This document shows positions 22,053 to 24,531 of a stretch of 24,531 bases of DNA, piece after piece; the stretch's first letter is position 1, and the number at the start of each line of letters is the position of its first letter. The stretch comes from an uncultured Campylobacter sp. GTDB lineage: Bacteria > Campylobacterota > Campylobacteria > Campylobacterales > Campylobacteraceae. The position numbers and the translations under genes are program-made. The stretch lies in contig NZ_CAJPRT010000023.1 in the NCBI RefSeq assembly GCF_905373215.1, forward strand, positions 1-24,531, written 5' to 3'. Under the pieces are notes generated by a model. That model searched no databases and had not been told where the DNA came from. It saw nothing but the letters and a program-made list of their open reading frames with translations.

Positions 22053-22640
22053 TTAATAGGGCTTGCCGAAAAATTTTTCGTAATGCTCGTAAAAGCGCTT
22101 GTAGTAGGGGTTTGAGTAGCGCTTGCGCATGCCGTAGTTGTAGCACTCGATCGTGTCTTTGATATTTTTATTTTTGGCATTCCAGCATTTGCGCAGGATC
22201 TTGGCGCATTTGGTGAGGTTATACATCGGGTTGAATATATAATCGATCTCATTTTGACTGAAATTTACGGCGTTTAGCTGCCCGAGTCCTACGTCAATGC
22301 TAAATCCGTCCTCGTACAGATACTTGGCGATCTGCACGGCGTAAATTTCGTTTGCTGGTATAATCGTAACGACCCATTTGCTGGAATTTAGGCTGTAGTT
22401 GCTCGTCTTGATGCGGATATTTTGATTGCGCAGGCCTGCAAAATAATCGGCGTTTGCTTTGTTTGTCAAAAAGGAGATCGTGTAGGGCTCGAAGTCGCTT
22501 TCGATTTTGACGATGGTGTATAAAATTTCAGGCTTTACCCCTTCGTTTTGCGCTACTGCGGCGATGGCATTTACGATCTCATTCGGTGAGTAGGCGAACG
22601 CCTGAAGCGTCAAAAACAGAGCAAGAACCGACTTTTTCAT
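22053..22640 (-). CDS. Lytic transglycosylase (SLT domain), exported
   Basis: A 195-residue protein with a short signal peptide (MKKSVLALFLTLQAFA, about 1-16). Its SLT-like domain contains ILYTIVKIESDF with the catalytic Glu47, the VGLGQLNAVNF motif, and NPMYNLTKCAKILRKC, then ECYNYGMRKRYS.PYYKRFYEHY, as in goose-lysozyme-like transglycosylases. Such enzymes cut peptidoglycan between MurNAc and GlcNAc, leaving an anhydro end. Its small size resembles those that open the wall for secretion or conjugation machines, but no such genes are in view. It lies 51 bases upstream of kdsA on the same strand and may be co-transcribed with it. Confidence 0.85.
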   Translation of the reverse strand: MKKSVLALFLTLQAFAYSPNEIVNAIAAVAQNEGVKPEILYTIVKIESDFEPYTISFLTNKANADYFAGLRNQNIRIKTSNYSLNSSKWVVTIIPANEIYAVQIAKYLYEDGFSIDVGLGQLNAVNFSQNEIDYIFNPMYNLTKCAKILRKCWNAKNKNIKDTIECYNYGMRKRYSNPYYKRFYEHYEKFFGKPY

Positions 22641-22738
22641 CTAAATTTACGCGACCTTCGGTGAAATTTTATTTTGCAAGTATAGCACAATTTGGGTTTT
22701 TTAGCCATTGTTTAAGTGAAAATTAATCATATTGTATA

Positions 22739-22744
22739 TATAAT
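22739..22744 (+). promoter_or_regulatory. -10 box of the tRNA-Val/Asp/Lys cluster
   Basis: TATAAT at 22739-22744 within GTATATATAATCAC lies 24 bases before tRNA-Val. No convincing -35 is visible. Confidence 0.6.
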
Positions 22745-22768
22745 CACATTTCTTTTTTAAACTCAAAC

Positions 22769-22844
22769 GGTCGCTTAGCTCAGCTGGTAGAGCGCCACCC
22801 TTACAAGGTGGATGTCGCAGGTTCGATCCCTACAGCGACCACCA
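22769..22844 (+). tRNA. tRNA-Val (anticodon UAC)
   Basis: A canonical 76-base cloverleaf. The acceptor is GGTCGCT/AGCGACC and the anticodon stem CCACC/GGTGG surrounds CTTACAA (UAC). The T arm has GGTTCGATCC, followed by A73 and an encoded CCA. It is first in a three-tRNA cluster. Confidence 0.97.
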
Positions 22845-22904
22845 TTTTGAAATCCAAGGATTTCATACTTCTTTAGCACTTGCGCTGTAAGTGTGATTTT
22901 TGGT

Positions 22905-22981
22905 GCGACGGTAGTTCAGCTGGTTAGAATGCCGCCCTGTCACGGCGGAGGTCGTGGGTTCGAGCCCCATTCGTCGCGCCA
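22905..22981 (+). tRNA. tRNA-Asp (anticodon GUC)
   Basis: 77 bases. The acceptor is GCGACGG/TCGTCGC, the anticodon stem CCGCC/GGCGG encloses CTGTCAC (GUC), and the T loop is TTCGAGC. G73 and CCA are encoded. Confidence 0.97.
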
Positions 22982-22992
22982 CTTCTTACGAT

Positions 22993-23068
22993 GTCTTGCT
23001 AGCTCAGTAGGTAGAGCATCTCACTTTTAATGAGGGGGTCGTTGGTTCGAATCCAACGCAGGACACCA
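22993..23068 (+). tRNA. tRNA-Lys (anticodon UUU)
   Basis: 76 bases. The acceptor is GTCTTGC/GCAGGAC with one T-G pair, the anticodon loop CTTTTAA (UUU) and the T arm GTTGG TTCGAAT CCAAC. A73 and CCA are encoded. It is the last tRNA before a tyrosine recombinase gene, so its 3' end is a candidate attachment site. Confidence 0.96.
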
Positions 23069-23110
23069 TCTATCAAATTTTCCCCCTATTTTTAGTTTTT
23101 TGATTTTTTT

Positions 23111-23135
23111 AAAAGCCCTGTTTTACGGCTTTTTC
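23111..23135 (+). terminator. Rho-independent terminator of the tRNA cluster
   Basis: AAAAGCC (23111-23117), a 9-base loop, GGCTTTT (23127-23133), then further T residues. Confidence 0.7.
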
Positions 23136-23190
23136 AAATTTTTTCAAAAAAATTTCAAATGCTAAAAACGCTAGATTATACAGGCGGTTT

Positions 23191-23231
23191 AAGAGAAACT
23201 ACTATATATTAAAAAATGTATAGTAGCTCTT
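23191..23231. repeat. Imperfect inverted repeat upstream of integrase
   Basis: AAGAG-AAA-CTACTATA (23191-23206) pairs with TATAGTAG-CTCTT (23219-23231), 13 pairs with a 3-base bulge. It lies between the tRNA-Lys 3' end and the integrase promoter, where arm-type or excisionase sites are often found. Confidence 0.45.
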
Positions 23232-23235
23232 AAGC

Positions 23236-23264
23236 TTGCTAAGCTCTTTGGAAACTTTTATAAT
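23236..23264 (+). promoter_or_regulatory. Integrase promoter
   Basis: TTGCTA (23236-23241), 17 bases, TATAAT (23259-23264). AAAGGA at 23292-23297 serves as the ribosome site for the ATG at 23307. Confidence 0.5.
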
Positions 23265-23306
23265 TTGCCCTATGAAACTATATTAAATTTTAAAGGACAA
23301 GCAGTT

Positions 23307-24531
23307 ATGAAGGTTTTTTCTAAGATTAAAGACGACCCGTCTTTTAAAACAGACCCCGATAAAGTGATCAGAAATTTCTCCCTGCCTCATCGCAAAAATA
23401 CTATGGTAGAAATGATAGATGAGCATATAGCAGTTAGATTTTACCGCTCATTTAATAAAAAGGGAGAGCAAACAACCCATAGGTACTATCACTATTCGCT
23501 AGGCGGCAAGCTAATTAAGTCTTTAGGCAATGCAGATGAGATAAGTCTAAGTGAAGCCAAAGCAACTCTTAAAGGTTTAATGATAGATGATTCTGCTAAG
23601 CTAACTCCTGCTAAAAATACTCTGGCAAGCGTTTATAGACAGTTTCGCAGACATAACGGCAACGTCGCATTGGCAACCTCTAAAAGACGAGATATGAGCT
23701 TTAAGGCTTTAAGGGATATTTGTGACAAAGATATAAACAAGATAAGCAAAAAGGATATTATGCCGATACTGGATTATTATTACGATAATGAGAAGTACGC
23801 CTCCTTAGAAATTTTATTTAAACTTATTAAAAGACTATTCAGATATGCTCGTATAAGAGATATTTCTAAAAATCCATTATTTGCAGAAGAGGTGTTTAAG
23901 GACTTTTATAATATACCTCGCCATAGCGAATACCCATATATAAAAGATGACTTGGATTTAACCGTACTTATTAAATTTATCATGAACTATCCTCACCAAA
24001 TAGGTGTTAAGAATGCTTTGATCTTTGGACTGCTTACGGGGCTAAGAAGCTCAAATGTAAGAAATTTAACCCATGAGCATTTAAAAGTGGGCGATGATGG
24101 AGAATACTACTTACTATTTCCACAAGATGAGAATAAGGTAAAAAGCAATGGTGATGAACATCTGGGACTTCCTAGAGAAGTAGGGCAATGGCTGCAAAGG
24201 TTACACGCTCATAATAGTAGCTGCCCGTTATGCTTTGCTAATACGCAAGGAGAGGTACTAAGCGATATGACTCTAGTTAAAGCGCTTAAAACCTATGCCC
24301 CCGTAATAGCTAAGAATAGACTAGTCTTTCACTCTTTTAGAAAGATACTAGAAACCTTTGCATATGAAAAAATCCATGAGAACAAGCTGGATCCTTATAG
24401 CATTGAACGCACCCTTTTTCATGCACAAAGAGAGATACAAAAGATTTATAACAAAGCTACGAACATTGAGAATACGCGTAGGGTTCTAACATGGTGGCTA
24501 GGTTATTTAAAGGGGTTGGGGTTTAAATTTT
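23307..24531 (+). CDS. Tyrosine recombinase / integrase, 3' end beyond window
   Basis: 408 codons are visible and the frame is open at the right edge. An N-terminal DUF4102-like arm region (YHYSLGGKLIKSLGNADEIS, then SEAKATLKG, about 60-90) and a helical core-binding domain (about 105-200) precede the catalytic domain. The catalytic residues are Arg247 (LLTGLRSSNV), His342 and Arg345 (HSFRK), His372 (LFHAQ) and the nucleophile Tyr381 (KIYNKA). This is the layout of P4/CP4-type integrases that insert elements at tRNA 3' ends. It begins 238 bases after tRNA-Lys, so the mobile element probably extends to the right. It is AT-rich compared with the housekeeping genes. Confidence 0.9.
   Translation, partial: MKVFSKIKDDPSFKTDPDKVIRNFSLPHRKNTMVEMIDEHIAVRFYRSFNKKGEQTTHRYYHYSLGGKLIKSLGNADEISLSEAKATLKGLMIDDSAKLTPAKNTLASVYRQFRRHNGNVALATSKRRDMSFKALRDICDKDINKISKKDIMPILDYYYDNEKYASLEILFKLIKRLFRYARIRDISKNPLFAEEVFKDFYNIPRHSEYPYIKDDLDLTVLIKFIMNYPHQIGVKNALIFGLLTGLRSSNVRNLTHEHLKVGDDGEYYLLFPQDENKVKSNGDEHLGLPREVGQWLQRLHAHNSSCPLCFANTQGEVLSDMTLVKALKTYAPVIAKNRLVFHSFRKILETFAYEKIHENKLDPYSIERTLFHAQREIQKIYNKATNIENTRRVLTWWLGYLKGLGFKF

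Overview
The window looks like chromosomal DNA of a Campylobacter from the higher-GC, mostly oral group (C. gracilis-like; the species is a guess). The reasons are the pyrF-nusB-ribH block, a separate metal-type KdsA, a NikKMLQO nickel transporter, epsilonproteobacterial-style promoters (a clear -10 box, weak or no -35), and DNA saturated with AAATTT.

Layout. 1-2.9 kb: the end of a ThiE-like gene, a pentapeptide-repeat membrane protein, a DUF3108 periplasmic protein and a frameshifted Cdd1-like gene. 3.2-3.6 kb: an orphan CRISPR array, probably read leftward, with no cas genes in view. 3.7-6.6 kb: leftward operon ribH-nusB-pyrF, then a decayed pair of small-multidrug-resistance (SMR) genes. 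6.8-10.4 kb: sodB, a LysE-type exporter, a possible structured element, and a sodium:neurotransmitter-type symporter. 10.4-14.0 kb: leftward serS - 262-codon K/F-rich frame - nadD/rsfS, the last two fused in frame. 14.1-18.3 kb: nikK-(259-codon frame)-nikM-nikL-nikQ-nikO, a complete ECF-type nickel importer with a NikR-like operator over its start site. 18.3-20.5 kb: an unusual tRNA-Glu(CUC), then an AT-rich island with a DarT-like toxin and a NADAR-like antitoxin, each broken by one frameshift. 20.6-22.6 kb: kdsA and a lytic transglycosylase. 22.7-24.5 kb: tRNA-Val, -Asp and -Lys, then a tyrosine recombinase running off the window, probably the left end of an integrated element.

The most unusual signal is RAATTY, mostly AAATTT. 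I count 29 sites in 785 bp (11924-12708) and 21 in 781 bp (14857-15637), where a uniform sequence would give about 0.8 each. These two blocks each sit exactly between neighbouring operon genes. Each is spanned by one frame of about 260 codons that starts just after the upstream gene and overlaps the downstream one. Related low-complexity, RAATTY-bearing segments also enlarge conserved proteins: about 200 residues inside NadD, about 85 inside KdsA, a 210-residue tail on NusB, about 80 in NikL and about 50 in the DUF3108 protein. RAATTY is the methylation motif known to matter for natural transformation in C. jejuni, so these may be translated, expanding arrays of a transformation or methylation motif. 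That link is inference.

There is also a clear theme of gene decay (Cdd1-like, SMR pair, DarT, NADAR and an unknown gene near 20.7 kb).
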